A DNA stretch of 11,496 bases, from the NCBI GenBank assembly GCA_021804455.1, contig JAJZHT010000027.1, positions 1 to 11,496 on the forward strand, written 5' to 3'. Origin of the DNA: Pseudomonadota bacterium (GTDB lineage Bacteria > Pseudomonadota > Alphaproteobacteria > Paracaedibacterales > CAIULA01). The position numbers and the translations under genes are program-made. Of the stretch, positions 1 to 6,690 are shown one piece after another. The stretch's first letter is position 1, and every line of letters starts with the position of its first letter. The notes below the pieces were generated by a model. The model searched no databases. It saw nothing but the letters and a program-made list of their open reading frames with translations, and was not told the DNA's origin.

Positions 1-583
1 GCCAAGCCTTTTTTTGTCCCTGTATTAACACGGTGTGAGACGCAACCGTTTTAAAGTGAGGAATAGGACCCAACACCACATCCACACACGTTTCCACCTT
101 CCAAGATGAATAAGGAATGCGCTTACCAAAGGTCTCACAACTCCCTTCTGAATCGGCTTGATAACCCAAGCTGTATTCTAAAAAGATCTCATCTTTTCTA
201 AAAAAACCACAATCTTCAGAAAGTCTTTTTGAAGATTGTTTAGAATCATAAAAATTGATACTGCCCCCCATACCAGAAGGTTGACGTTTCTCCTTTGCTT
301 CTAAGAGTTCAATTTCCTCAAAAATAGTCCAAACATCTTGGGGTTGGTAAAGCGTAAAATGATTATCTAAGTCTATAGCTTCTTCACCAAAGGTATATCC
401 TTTCTTCTCAAACGTTTTACGATAATCCAATTGCGTTTTGTCAAATGCTTCTTGTCCTACTCCTACGTTTTCATTCATGATGTGTAAGCAAAGCATCTTG
501 GGAGTTTCAAGATCGATCTTTTGTTCTTGAGCAAACATTGAATCCCATGAAAAGAGAAGAATAATCATAGCCATCCGTAGCAT
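1..583 (-). CDS. Putative exported protein of unknown function, 3' end off the window
   Basis: An uninterrupted reading frame runs from an ATG at 583-581 to the left edge, giving 194 residues with no stop. An AGGAG sequence about 8 bases upstream supports this start, which lies 10 bases after the stop of the preceding small gene, so the two are probably co-transcribed. The N-terminus (MLRMAMIILLFSWDSMFAQE) looks like a signal peptide with cleavage after FAQ or nearby. The mature part is mixed polar sequence with scattered cysteines (CLHIM, EDCGF, GSCET, ETCVD), consistent with a periplasmic or secreted disulfide-containing protein. I recognise no family and assign no function. Base composition is more AT-rich than the tra genes. 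A terminator-like hairpin with a T-run lies inside the frame at 200-239. Confidence 0.7.
   Translation of the reverse strand, partial: MLRMAMIILLFSWDSMFAQEQKIDLETPKMLCLHIMNENVGVGQEAFDKTQLDYRKTFEKKGYTFGEEAIDLDNHFTLYQPQDVWTIFEEIELLEAKEKRQPSGMGGSINFYDSKQSSKRLSEDCGFFRKDEIFLEYSLGYQADSEGSCETFGKRIPYSSWKVETCVDVVLGPIPHFKTVASHTVLIQGQKKAW
200..239 (-). terminator. Terminator-like hairpin inside the exported-protein gene
   Basis: On the minus strand, ACAATCTTCA (239-230) and TGAAGATTGT (218-209) form a perfect 10-base inverted repeat around an 11-base loop. They are followed by GG and seven T (206-200). This is the layout of an intrinsic terminator on the sense strand, but the stem has only three G/C pairs and it sits in the middle of an open reading frame. 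It could cause partial termination or be a coincidence of AT-rich sequence. Confidence 0.3.
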
Positions 584-592
584 TCGTTTCTC

Positions 593-868
593 CTATGATC
601 TTTCAAGCTCTTTTAAGCTAGAATACATACCCGTCAGTGCTTTCCCCAAGACAGGCGTTAACTCCTTACCCAAATCTGCTGCAACCGCTCCAGCCATTGC
701 CTGAGCACCCATAGCACTTTGAGGACTATAAGCTGTAACTGCTAGTATCACGGCAACAGCAGAACATCCTCTCAACACGGATCCACCCAGCTTTTTATAA
801 AGATCTAATCGGAAATTCTTTTTACCCATAATAACTTTCTTCCTTATTTGTTTAAGATTAATACTCAT
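593..868 (-). CDS. Small membrane or exported protein of unknown function
   Basis: The frame encodes 91 residues from the ATG at 868. An alternative ATG at 829 (MGKKNFRL, 78 residues) has a clear AAGGAAG about 9 bases upstream and is equally likely to be the true start. From that second start the protein has a basic N-terminus, one hydrophobic segment (about residues 19-31, CSAVAVILAVTAY), an AMGA motif that could be a signal peptidase site, and then a short Ala/Gly-rich, probably amphipathic helical tail ending KELERS. The layout of basic leader, hydrophobic core and small tail is loosely pilin-like. However, there is no second membrane helix, so I do not call it TraA or VirB2. It stops 10 bases before the next exported-protein gene and probably forms a two-gene unit with it. 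Confidence 0.5.
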   Translation of the reverse strand: MSINLKQIRKKVIMGKKNFRLDLYKKLGGSVLRGCSAVAVILAVTAYSPQSAMGAQAMAGAVAADLGKELTPVLGKALTGMYSSLKELERS

Positions 869-883
869 TATTTTCCAGGACAA

Positions 884-1133
884 TATAACTAGCTATATAG
901 TTACGCGGTTGATAATTCTACAAAACTGCATTTATAGAAAGTTGCATTTTCCTTGCTTTTCTACCCTTTAGGATGCAGTCCTCCAGTGTTTGACAATCTG
1001 CGAGGTGCTAGAGCTTAGAGACGAAATAAGAGGCCAACCAAAAACTCCATTAACGACAAATTATACCTCCGTTCTACCAAATGAATCTAGCCCACACCCA
1101 TCCATCTGAAATGAGCTTTTTAAGCAGATGAGA
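884..1133. other. Intergenic stretch with no recognisable gene
   Basis: About 250 bases lie between the small exported-protein gene and the gene remnant to its right. Frames on both strands are broken by stops. The only structures noted are the promoter-like sequence at 894-923 and an inverted repeat CATCTG (1103-1108) / CAGATG (1125-1130), which has no adjacent T-run and so is not called a terminator. The stretch may be decayed mobile-element or gene sequence, but nothing in it is identifiable by reading. Confidence 0.5.
894..923 (-). promoter_or_regulatory. Possible sigma70-type promoter for the two small exported-protein genes
   Basis: Read on the minus strand, TTGTAG (923-918) is followed after 18 bases by TATATA (899-894). 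This would start transcription near 887, just ahead of the ATG codons at 868 and 829. The -35 box is a partial match, and AT-rich sequence produces such matches by chance. Confidence 0.3.
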
Positions 1134-1280
1134 TTAAGAGTATTTTTGTAAACGATCTTTATACGCTAAGCTTGCTTCTTCATTACCAGACTCAGAAGCT
1201 AACTTAAAAAGGTCGAGAATTACTTTACGGATAGCTTTTTCTCCACCAAATTGACTCTGGTCTTCACCTCTAAATTTGGT
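1134..1280 (-). pseudogene. 3' remnant of a gene, weakly Sel1/TPR-like
   Basis: A minus-strand frame of 48 codons runs from a stop just upstream of 1280 to a TAA at 1134-1136, with no start codon. The C-terminal part reads LFKLASESGNEEASLAYKDR. The spacing of Ala, Gly, Asn and Ala residues resembles a Sel1-like or TPR-type helical repeat, but the match is weak and covers a single unit. The fragment stops about 10 bases from the outer end of the IS3-family relic, so the simplest reading is that the IS insertion removed the 5' part of a larger gene. It is not expected to be translated. Confidence 0.35.
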
Positions 1281-1290
1281 CTATTGTTAT

Positions 1291-1620
1291 TGAGGGTGCC
1301 CCATAATAAGGACCGGTGTTATGAGAAAGTTCTCGGTTTTTGGGTTAAAACACTTCTGAAGGAATAGTCTTTAAACGAGGCCAATTCCTCAGGTGTTTTA
1401 GAGCCCAAACGACTCTGAGGACGGTGAGAGTTGTAGTCTCTTAACCACCTCATAATTTTATATCGAGCCTCTTCTAAGCTTAAAAACCAAGGATTTGTCA
1501 AACCTTTCTACCTAAAACGATTGTTAAAGCTCTCTATAAAAGCATTCCCCGTCGGTTTCCCAGGTCTTGAAAATCGAAGGATGGCCCCTCCTTCGGGTTG
1601 TATCAAGGGGATAAAAAACA
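1291..1620 (-). mobile_element. Truncated IS3-family insertion sequence (3' end only)
   Basis: This segment holds the distal part of an IS3-family transposase gene followed by a likely terminal inverted repeat whose outer end reads TGAGGGTGCCCC on the plus strand (1291-1302). Only the end downstream of the transposase is present. No matching inverted repeat, no orfA and no N-terminal orfB sequence is seen toward traD, so the element is a one-ended relic that cannot move by itself. The left limit of homology is uncertain: convincing transposase sequence begins at about 1585, and the bases up to the traD stop at 1625 could belong to either side. It lies at the junction between the tra cluster and unrelated sequence, which suggests a past rearrangement. 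Confidence 0.7.
1319..1585 (-). pseudogene. IS3-family transposase OrfB, C-terminal fragment with internal stop
   Basis: The minus-strand translation contains RFSRPGKPTGNAFIESFNNR followed, after a TAG at 1510-1508, by NPWFLSLEEARYKIMRWLRD, then YNSHRPQSRLGSKTPEEL, ending with TAA at 1319-1321. These are the conserved blocks at the end of the DDE integrase core and the C-terminus of IS3-family (IS407-like) OrfB proteins. The last catalytic Glu is in the NAFIESFN block, while both Asp residues are missing with the N-terminal portion. The TAG falls where relatives usually have Glu (RxEC-type sequence). The 60-codon frame starting with TTG at 1501 is therefore only the tail of this gene. The protein is not functional. 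Confidence 0.8.
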
Positions 1621-1624
1621 CGAT

Positions 1625-3469
1625 TTATAAAGGGGTTCTAGAGGAAATACCGGGTAGAAGGTAAGGATCATCCTTGTGAGCAAAATCCAAACTCTCTTCT
1701 TGATCCCTCACGGCGAAGAGACTTTTCTTTAAAATCTTTATTTTTTTCTCTTTCTTCAACCGTTTAGGAATAAAGCTCACTGCTTGAGACTTGAGATCCA
1801 GATAAGAAAACGTTGTCTTAAAAACAGGGGCGCCTAAAAGGGTTTTGACATAACACTCAAGCGGTCTCAGTTGTAACAGTTCCGTCGGTTTGACGAGAGG
1901 AGAGAGCTTTTTGTGATGGGATAAGCTGACGCCATCCCGGATTTCATTGGCCCCAAAGGAAATATTCTCAGAGGCTTCGAGGACTTCCTGCTGGCCTAAA
2001 AGATCCGCCATCCGCGTCGCAATCTTACTATCAACACACTGAAAGATGAACTTTGTTCCCGTTAATTCTGAAAGCGAAGCTGTAATGGTTGAACCATAAA
2101 GAGATTCCAATTGAGACAGATTTTGGAAACCCAAGACCATACATCCTCCATATTTTCTTAGTTCCGCCAAAGACCCTTGAAGGGAAGGAAGAGTGTCTAA
2201 AGAGGCTAATTCATCAACAATAAACCACATCCGCCGGTTTGAATTTTCGCCTAAACTCATCACGGCTTTCATGGCTAAGCTTAGCCAACAGCTTAAAAGG
2301 CTTTGCATCGATTCCCGTTGTTCGGGATGACACGCAAGGTATAGCCAACCTTTTTGGTTTTCATTTTTAATCCAGGTTTTAAGCGAAAATCTTCCGCCAT
2401 CCTCTAGGGAATCTAAACCACCCATAGAAGTCGCTAAGGTTATCCGTATGGAATTCGCTGTTTCTTGCGCTTTACCCGAAAAATAAGGGGCGATGCTTCA
2501 ATCCTTAAAGTATCTATAAATCTCATGGAAATCTTGCTTTAAGAGAACAGACTTTAGCTGGGATAAAGAAGGTTTTTTAAAGTGTTGCTGAACCGCTTGA
2601 ATTCCTTCGCTCAGCATCAAGCGAGCGGCTTGACTCCAAAAGTCGCTTTGGTAGGATCGTTTGGGAACAAGAAGAGAAGCTAGATCGAAAGTGTCACTAG
2701 GATTATTCGTTTCAAGAAATAAATTCCATTTTTCGGATCGACTGTCTAAAGGGTTCAAAATTTTATCTGTTTCTTGTCGATAAAATCGAGAAATGTATCC
2801 CCCGCTTGTATCAACAATAACAACTTTATCTCCTCTCTTTTGCAACTGTTGAAGGAGATGGTGAAGGGTATTGCTTTTCCCGGAGCCTGTGGTACCGGTA
2901 ATCATGAAATGTTTAGTTTCGGCCTCGAAAGGGATAGGAATGTTCTCAATCTTCAAATGGGAAACAATTTTCTCCTTCTTCAAGAAACGTTTATAACCGT
3001 TCAAGTCGGTCCGTTCGAACCCACTCAGTTTCTTGGCTTGTTTTAATTGTCCTCCTTTCTTTAAGAAGTAAGCAATAACACTTGAAGCCGTTAAGATAAA
3101 ACACCCTCCCGCCCAGTAAAAAGCTTTTTCAGCATCTTGATAAAGGTAATCCATAAAAGCAGCACAATACCGGCTCTTCAGAAAAGCTGAAGCGGAGCAC
3201 TGTTGTAAGTGTCCATCCACGACGCAAAAACATAGATTATTAAGACTACTAAAACTTTGACTTAAATTATTCATCGCTAAAGCCCACCCATAGGCGGGAA
3301 ACATCAAAATATTGATAAAGGCTTGCTGAGAGAAGAAATAGCTGAACCACCCTAAAAAACTTCCCGCTAAGCTAATCTTAATCGTAGAAACAGACACTTG
3401 CTTAAGCATGCGGATTTTATGCAGTTGGGTTTGGCCTCCTTGCGTAAAAGGGGAAGATGAGAGAGCCAT
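1625..3469 (-). pseudogene. traD: TraD, type IV coupling protein, interrupted by an in-frame TGA
   Basis: TraD is the inner-membrane hexameric ATPase that docks relaxase-bound DNA to the type IV secretion channel. The ATG at 3469 has AAGGAT upstream. The frame spans 614 codons before its TAA. It shows two N-terminal membrane helices (about 31-58 and 117-136) around a periplasmic loop with paired cysteines, Walker A GTTGSGKS at about 192-199, the block KILNPLDSRSEKWNLF from 236, Walker B MWFIVDEL at about 414-421, and a GFQNLSQLE block after it. A TGA at 2500-2498 (codon 324) separates the two motor motifs, and the same frame continues at once with SIAPYFSGKAQETANSIR, which fits the family. 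No ribosome site precedes the downstream ATG at 2425, so the 3' half is unlikely to be made alone. The C-terminus ends soon after a PGIS motif, shorter than the 717-residue F protein. Loss of function or a sequencing error are the options. Confidence 0.88.
2498..2500 (-). other. In-frame TGA stop within traD
   Basis: The codon after YRYFKD is TGA, and the reading frame on both sides is open and conserved. A single base change from a sense codon such as TCA or GGA would explain it. Nearby genes encode Trp with TGG and two of them end with TGA (traG, trbC), so TGA reassignment in this genome is not supported. Confidence 0.9.
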
Positions 3470-3494
3470 TTTTCATCCTTTCTTAAGAGTTTCG

Positions 3495-3520
3495 TGATAT
3501 ACTTAACCAGTCAAAGGAGG
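3495..3520 (+). promoter_or_regulatory. Extended -10 promoter and strong ribosome site for the small plus-strand gene
   Basis: In the 55-base gap between the divergent starts of traD (3469) and the small gene (3525), the plus strand carries TGATATACT (3495-3503), an extended -10 element of the TGnTATAAT type. No good -35 is present, which extended -10 promoters tolerate. AAAGGAGG at 3513-3520 is a near-perfect Shine-Dalgarno sequence 4 bases before the ATG. On the minus strand TTGACT (3514-3509) could act as a -35 for traD, but its -10 would be poor. Confidence 0.45.
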
Positions 3521-3524
3521 AAAC

Positions 3525-3800
3525 ATGTCAACAAAAACACCTAAACAGCCTATCAAACAAAGAATTAAAGATATTGCTCTCTGGGGTACACTCATGTTGG
3601 GAAGTTCCTTTCTCTATGGGAATCTTGAGATTTTTAAAATCACCGGCCCTCTTTTTTTAATCCTTTCTTGTATTATCTCAACGGGCCGTTATAAGAAGAG
3701 CCAAGGTTATGACCCTTCCTACGCTGAAAGGGAAAGGCAAAGAAGGATTTTCTCTGGCTGTGGGAACCTTTCTACACGGGAAAGCCTTTTAGGTTACTAA
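3525..3800 (+). CDS. Small two-helix inner-membrane protein between traG and traD; possible entry-exclusion protein
   Basis: The 91-residue protein has a Lys-rich N-terminus, two hydrophobic segments (about 17-32 and 38-55) joined by a short turn, and a charged C-terminal tail of about 35 residues beginning with RYKKSQ. By the positive-inside rule both ends should face the cytoplasm. An AAAGGAGG ribosome site and an extended -10 element support expression. It is the only convincing plus-strand gene here: divergent from traD and ending 8 bases from the traG stop, tail to tail. I recognise no family by sequence. In F-like elements the slot between traG and traD holds the entry-exclusion gene (traS), a small inner-membrane protein whose specificity depends on TraG. 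Position, size and membrane topology suggest an analogous role, but this is inference. The reversed orientation would allow expression independent of the tra operon. Confidence 0.72.
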   Translation: MSTKTPKQPIKQRIKDIALWGTLMLGSSFLYGNLEIFKITGPLFLILSCIISTGRYKKSQGYDPSYAERERQRRIFSGCGNLSTRESLLGY

Positions 3801-3808
3801 CCTCTTCT

Positions 3809-6673
3809 TCAATCTTCAGGTTCTCGATGAACGGCCGTGTACCCCGGCATTTCTTGCCCTTTGTCCTCCTTTTGTTCAAACTGTTTATACAGATCTTTTG
3901 TTGTTCCTGCCTGAAGGAAACCCATTTCCTCGTAAGCCTGTTTATTCACTTTGTTCCTAAAGGCTTTCTGCACAACATGAGTATTCTCCTCTAAAACTTT
4001 CCCTGTTCGAATCGCTTGGTATTGATAAGTCTCCATAAGTTGCTGAGCTTGATACCGGTCGTGCGGATTCATCGAGCGCTTGGTATCAATCCCTTGCTGT
4101 TGACTTTGCTGATTAATAGTTGTGAAGGTTTGATCTCGGAGATGTTCAGGACTTCCTGAAGCTTGGGAAACAGAATGAGTATCGTAGTTTTTTTTAAGGT
4201 CGTATTGACGGCGTAAATTTCCTTCTAAATGAGCTATCTTTTGAGCCATAAAAGCTTGAGCTTGCTGTTGCATGTCTTGAACCGAAAGACTTTCCAAACG
4301 CTCAGCCCCAACTTGATTGACAAACTCTTGGGTATAATTAGAATCTACGACAAAACTTTTGCTTTTGTTCAGTCCCCACTCTTTTTGCAGAGCTTGTGAT
4401 TGTTCATAAGCTTTAGCGACATTTTGTTGATGGCTCTTCGCTTTTTCATAATGACCCGAAAAATTCTTAACTGATTCCTGTAAATTCTGATCATTCGTAT
4501 CAAAATTCTTCGAATTGAAAGCTTGGTAGCCGTGTTGGACAGATTTTCTAAAGTCCTCACTTTGAGCGAACTCTTTAATTTGGTTTTCAGCTTCAACAGC
4601 TTTTGCAACAAAGATCTCCTGCTTTTGAAGGTTTCCACCTAGAGTACCGTTAATTTTTAAGGGTCCTAAACTCCTAGAATCAATAGAAATATTCAAACCC
4701 GCCGAAGCATCGGCCATTTTTTGATTGACGAGCTCTTCACTCATGCCAAAATCCTTCGCAATTCTCTGCACTTGATTGTAAGTGCGAGCGGCTTCTTGCA
4801 GAGAGGAAGCTGTTTCCTGGTTTGACCATTGTTGACCCCTGGACATCAGTTTTGAGGCTTGTTGACCTATTTGGAGATAATCACTGGCGGCTGCCTGCCT
4901 TGAAAGCGTCGCTTGTTCACTTTCACTCCGTTGATAGTTTGCTGTTTCATGATACAGATCGCGATAAACCTGTTCTTGCGCTTCGGTACCATGAAGCGTC
5001 ACAGGGAGTTGAGAAACATGGTGATTCAGAATTTGTTCCCCATCCGGCATCAAAGTGCGAGAAGTCATACCGTCCTGGAAGGAGATATGCCCCCCCGTAT
5101 AAGAAGAGGAAAAGTCTTTCTTGAAAAAGCTGGTGTTATCGGCTTGGAGCCCATCCATAGTGACATTGCCAAAGGAATAGTTTCCCGATATTTTCTCAGA
5201 AGCCGCGGCAGAAGCAGTTCCTTGGGAAACGCCAAGCAATTGGGATGCCATCGTTACAAACGCATAACCCCCCTGATCCATAATCGCCCAAGCGATCACG
5301 GGAATCATGCACGACAGATACCCTGCTGTTGCCGCCATATCAGCCGTTAAGTTACTCATCCCGACAAAATTCCAAAGGGTTAACCCTGGATAAAGCCCCA
5401 TTTTACGGCTCATACTGGCAGCCATAGATTCTGTAACCAAAAAATTCAGGATTGAAAACAACGGCGGCCATAATTGAATCCACGTAATCACCTTGGCCCA
5501 AAACAAAAAGAAGTGCCATCCTTGGGGTAAAAGAGCAAACAACATCACAAAAATAAACAGGGCATAGGCTAAAGCCTCTAGCACATTTTTTAAGGACAGC
5601 AGAGTTTCAGAAACTGTTTCACCAATGGTTTGATAAGTTTGCCGCTGTTGGAGGTAAGCGCGGGTGGCTTCAAAGTTGGGATGTCCCCCTAACTCGACCG
5701 TCTTTTGAACATTCCCTTTCAAAATCGAGCGGATCATCATTTGTTGACGGATATGCTCAGAAGCTCCTTTAGCGCAACAGGTCAATTTATTGAGAGCTCC
5801 GGGTAAATAGGTGGCCGCAGTTAAGGATAAGGTTGGCGAACTTCTCTCAGCTTGTATACCGAAATTCTCCCCGATTTTATCAACAAAATTCTTTAAAGCC
5901 TGGTCCGTAGCAGCCGCCCAAAGCCTATTGAATCGCCTCACTCCTTCCGCACAATTTATAATCTGGGTACCGTTTGAACGAAGGAATCTTCCTCTCTCAT
6001 CTCTTTCAATATCTCGCCAAGCAAATCCTCGAAGCTTGGACGGGCGGTCAGAAACAAGCCGCCAAATGTCATCTGTTTTTTGCAAGTCTTCTAACGTGTA
6101 CTTGTTACCCATCATGGCATCATAGACCACGCATTGGTTGACAAACTCTTTCATGTTATCGGCCATATCGCTGTTGGTAATCTGCACCCCTTTCATCTGA
6201 GCCATTGCCTGAGCCCCAAACAAGAAGCCCGTTTGGCTATAGCTTAGTGTTGCAAAATCTGGTCCTGTGGAATGAACTGATGAGCTGCCTGAGGGAGGCA
6301 AAGGCTGCATCACTTGTTCCAAAGCTTGCGTGAGGCCAACACTTAAGGTTGATAAGGTTGATGCCGTAAAAGCTAAAGCAAACGGCACATTATCCACGGT
6401 GCGAAACTGCCCTGTCATCGTATCGGTGATATTCACTCTCGCGATCGGCGATAACAACACCATGACCATAACATGATACGAAATGAACCAAGAAGCAACC
6501 GGCTGCAAGTCGTTTTTCCAAGCGGTATAAATCATCGCTGACGCCGCTCCCATACAGGTTGCCAACACAGTAAAAGCTTTGATGACGGGACCTTGGAAGA
6601 TGGCGGCTATCGCGTTAAACAAAGTCGCTAAGGTTTGTAGGCCACCTATCGTTTGGATCGGAAAAGTGTCCAT
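3809..6673 (-). CDS. traG: TraG, conjugal transfer mating-pair stabilization and pilus assembly protein
   Basis: At 954 residues the protein is close to the F-plasmid TraG length (938). The N-terminal half is an inner-membrane domain: hydrophobic segments at about 34-52, 61-80 and 96-115, a soluble loop (about 130-350, with several Cys), then a dense membrane block at about 363-413 (VLEALAYALFIFVMLFALLP, WPPLFSILNFL) and another at about 445-480. Residues from about 485 to the end are hydrophilic, rich in Gln, Ser and Ala and predicted helical, matching the periplasmic TraG* region that acts in mating-pair stabilization and is the target of entry exclusion in F. An AAGGAT sequence lies upstream of the ATG at 6673, 17 bases after the traH stop. 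The reading frame has no interruption. It ends with TGA at 3809, facing the small plus-strand membrane gene. Confidence 0.93.
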   Translation of the reverse strand: MDTFPIQTIGGLQTLATLFNAIAAIFQGPVIKAFTVLATCMGAASAMIYTAWKNDLQPVASWFISYHVMVMVLLSPIARVNITDTMTGQFRTVDNVPFALAFTASTLSTLSVGLTQALEQVMQPLPPSGSSSVHSTGPDFATLSYSQTGFLFGAQAMAQMKGVQITNSDMADNMKEFVNQCVVYDAMMGNKYTLEDLQKTDDIWRLVSDRPSKLRGFAWRDIERDERGRFLRSNGTQIINCAEGVRRFNRLWAAATDQALKNFVDKIGENFGIQAERSSPTLSLTAATYLPGALNKLTCCAKGASEHIRQQMMIRSILKGNVQKTVELGGHPNFEATRAYLQQRQTYQTIGETVSETLLSLKNVLEALAYALFIFVMLFALLPQGWHFFLFWAKVITWIQLWPPLFSILNFLVTESMAASMSRKMGLYPGLTLWNFVGMSNLTADMAATAGYLSCMIPVIAWAIMDQGGYAFVTMASQLLGVSQGTASAAASEKISGNYSFGNVTMDGLQADNTSFFKKDFSSSYTGGHISFQDGMTSRTLMPDGEQILNHHVSQLPVTLHGTEAQEQVYRDLYHETANYQRSESEQATLSRQAAASDYLQIGQQASKLMSRGQQWSNQETASSLQEAARTYNQVQRIAKDFGMSEELVNQKMADASAGLNISIDSRSLGPLKINGTLGGNLQKQEIFVAKAVEAENQIKEFAQSEDFRKSVQHGYQAFNSKNFDTNDQNLQESVKNFSGHYEKAKSHQQNVAKAYEQSQALQKEWGLNKSKSFVVDSNYTQEFVNQVGAERLESLSVQDMQQQAQAFMAQKIAHLEGNLRRQYDLKKNYDTHSVSQASGSPEHLRDQTFTTINQQSQQQGIDTKRSMNPHDRYQAQQLMETYQYQAIRTGKVLEENTHVVQKAFRNKVNKQAYEEMGFLQAGTTKDLYKQFEQKEDKGQEMPGYTAVHREPED

Positions 6674-6690
6674 TTTAGAACTGATCCTTT

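Noticed and set aside
593..868. F-type pilin TraA
   Set aside because: Only one hydrophobic segment is present and the part after the putative cleavage site is about 36 residues, without the second helix that pilins need.
1103..1130. Inverted repeat CATCTG/CAGATG as a terminator
   Set aside because: The stem is only 6 bases, the spacing is long and no T-run follows on either strand.
2498..2500. Selenocysteine or TGA-as-Trp decoding in traD
   Set aside because: TGG is used for Trp throughout, TGA ends traG and trbC, and no family member is known to have a key residue of that kind at this position.
3790..3802. AGGTT-ACT-AACCT hairpin at the convergent ends of traG and the small gene as a bidirectional terminator
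   Set aside because: The stem is 5 bases with a 3-base loop and no T-run on either side, too weak to call.
4369..4638. Minus-strand 89-codon frame within traG
   Set aside because: It is an alternative frame of the traG C-terminal region, with Lys/Arg/Leu-rich sequence typical of a shifted frame.
4913..5350. Plus-strand open frame of 145 codons
   Set aside because: It lies opposite traG, which has clear family identity, and has no ribosome site or recognisable content.
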